DNA of 14,880 bases, taken from Deinococcus sp. (GTDB lineage: Bacteria; Deinococcota; Deinococci; Deinococcales; Deinococcaceae). The position numbers were made by a program, and so were the translations under genes. Shown in pieces: positions 14,245-14,880 of the stretch; within the stretch, counting starts at the first letter, position 1, and each line of letters starts with the position of its first letter. Below the pieces are notes generated by a model that was given only the letters and a program-made list of their open reading frames with translations, was not told the origin of the DNA and did not search any database. The DNA lies in contig JANXWI010000507.1 of NCBI GenBank assembly GCA_025351205.1, positions 1 to 14,880 of the forward strand, given 5' to 3'.

Positions 14245-14745
14245 TTATTCCTCCAAATATCGCCGTGTTTCCGAAGAGTTCGCCGTGAACAGGAGAACGG
14301 TTGCCACTAAAATGATGAACAGGGCAATATTGATCACGGTAAATGAGATTAATAAAAGACTGAGAATGAAAAGTATTCCAGCAATGAGGTTGATGATGAC
14401 GCGCGAACCCACACGCCCTGGTCTGAGATTTACCAGGGCGTAGCTCATCAGTCCCAGTAAACCAAGCAGTGGCACAATAAGCAGTGATGCGAGGGAACTA
14501 GCGCTATTTATCAAAATTACCGTCAACCAGTCAAGTCCTGCTGCGTCCTTGCCAGATAATGCATCTGCTGGCCGTATCGTAATTCCTTGGATTGCAACAA
14601 ATATCAAGCATATGACTAAAAAAATCAAGGATCCCCATGTAAAATTCAATATCCATATACTAGCGGGACGATACTTTCCTTCTACCTCTCCCCTAAGCTT
14701 CTTTTTTGTGCCTGGACGGTGCCAGTCGGGTGGAGGCCAAGTCAT
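14245..14745 (-). CDS. multi-pass membrane protein of unknown function
   Basis: This 166-residue protein has a polar, basic N terminus (WPPPDWHRPGTKKK) and hydrophobic helices at about 30-53, 73-105 (long enough for one or two passes), 114-133 and 136-154. The tail is short and charged (SSETRRYLEE). No family motif is recognised. The ATG at 14745 is preceded by GAGGAG at a spacing of four bases. Another ATG at 14749 is out of frame and too close to the ribosome site. The following lipoprotein gene begins four bases after this stop, so the two probably act together, perhaps as a membrane anchor and an external propeller. The region is clearly AT-richer than the rest of the window, which suggests later acquisition. 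Confidence 0.78.
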   Translation of the reverse strand: MTWPPPDWHRPGTKKKLRGEVEGKYRPASIWILNFTWGSLIFLVICLIFVAIQGITIRPADALSGKDAAGLDWLTVILINSASSLASLLIVPLLGLLGLMSYALVNLRPGRVGSRVIINLIAGILFILSLLLISFTVINIALFIILVATVLLFTANSSETRRYLEE

Positions 14746-14758
14746 TCATCTCCTCACT

Positions 14759-14770
14759 GAGTTTAAACTC
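14759..14770. repeat. 12-bp perfect palindrome upstream of the membrane-protein gene
   Basis: GAGTTTAAACTC reads the same on both strands and lies 14 bases before the ATG at 14745, within its probable leader. It could be an operator for a dimeric repressor or a chance palindrome in AT-rich DNA. Confidence 0.4.
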
Positions 14771-14880
14771 GGGCTTAAAAGATGTATATATAATATCATA
14801 AGTTTGCATTAGCGTACTTTCATATTTTGAGGTTTTGAATAATTAAAAATAGATGAATAACTTAATGTTGGTAAGCATTT
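14771..14880. other. AT-rich non-coding end of window
   Basis: No gene is supported. The stretch is very AT-rich, and on the minus strand it holds TATA-like sequence (around 14780-14797) that could serve as a promoter for the membrane-protein/lipoprotein pair. The exact -35/-10 assignment is not clear. Confidence 0.4.

Overview
The window is a high-GC bacterial chromosome segment, most likely from Deinococcus or a close relative. This assignment is an inference. It rests on gene content and on several genes whose start codon lies six bases after a TANNNT -10 box with no Shine-Dalgarno sequence. That arrangement marks leaderless transcripts, which are common in deinococci. No rRNA, tRNA, CRISPR array or insertion sequence is visible.

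Left part (1-3.7 kb): the 5' end of a methyltransferase gene running off the left edge, a flavin-dependent pyridine nucleotide-disulfide oxidoreductase, a convergent M42 metallo-aminopeptidase, and a second SAM methyltransferase. Next (3.75-6.4 kb) comes a compact signalling operon: a small SHOCT-domain membrane protein, an OmpR-family response regulator and a sensor histidine kinase. In front of it lie CTTCAC direct repeats spaced by 11 and 22 bases, a good candidate for an autoregulatory operator. From 6.4 to 9.4 kb are an NTF2-like small protein, a glycine-rich stress-type membrane protein and a 14-TM DHA2-type MFS exporter on the minus strand.

Right part (9.5-12.9 kb, minus strand): three tightly packed genes for baseplate proteins of a contractile injection system (eCIS or phage-tail-like). 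In transcription order they are a gp25-like wedge protein, a gpJ/gp47-like baseplate assembly protein, and a gpI-like tail protein fused to an N-terminal FHA domain. No sheath, tube, spike, LysM or AAA+ ATPase gene is present in the window. A MFS gene follows directly downstream and an unrelated lower-GC gene pair lies upstream, so the wedge module stands alone here. A candidate leaderless 15-codon leader ORF overlaps the gp25 start by ATGA.

Far right (13.0-14.9 kb, minus strand): a lower-GC pair encoding a lipoprotein with a predicted WD40-like beta-propeller and a multi-pass membrane protein, followed by AT-rich non-coding DNA. This looks like acquired or accessory DNA next to the injection-system genes. 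The most interesting parts are the isolated baseplate module with its FHA-gpI fusion, the leader ORF, the phased operator before the two-component operon, and the two short tandem-repeat blocks at 162-199 and 6411-6461.
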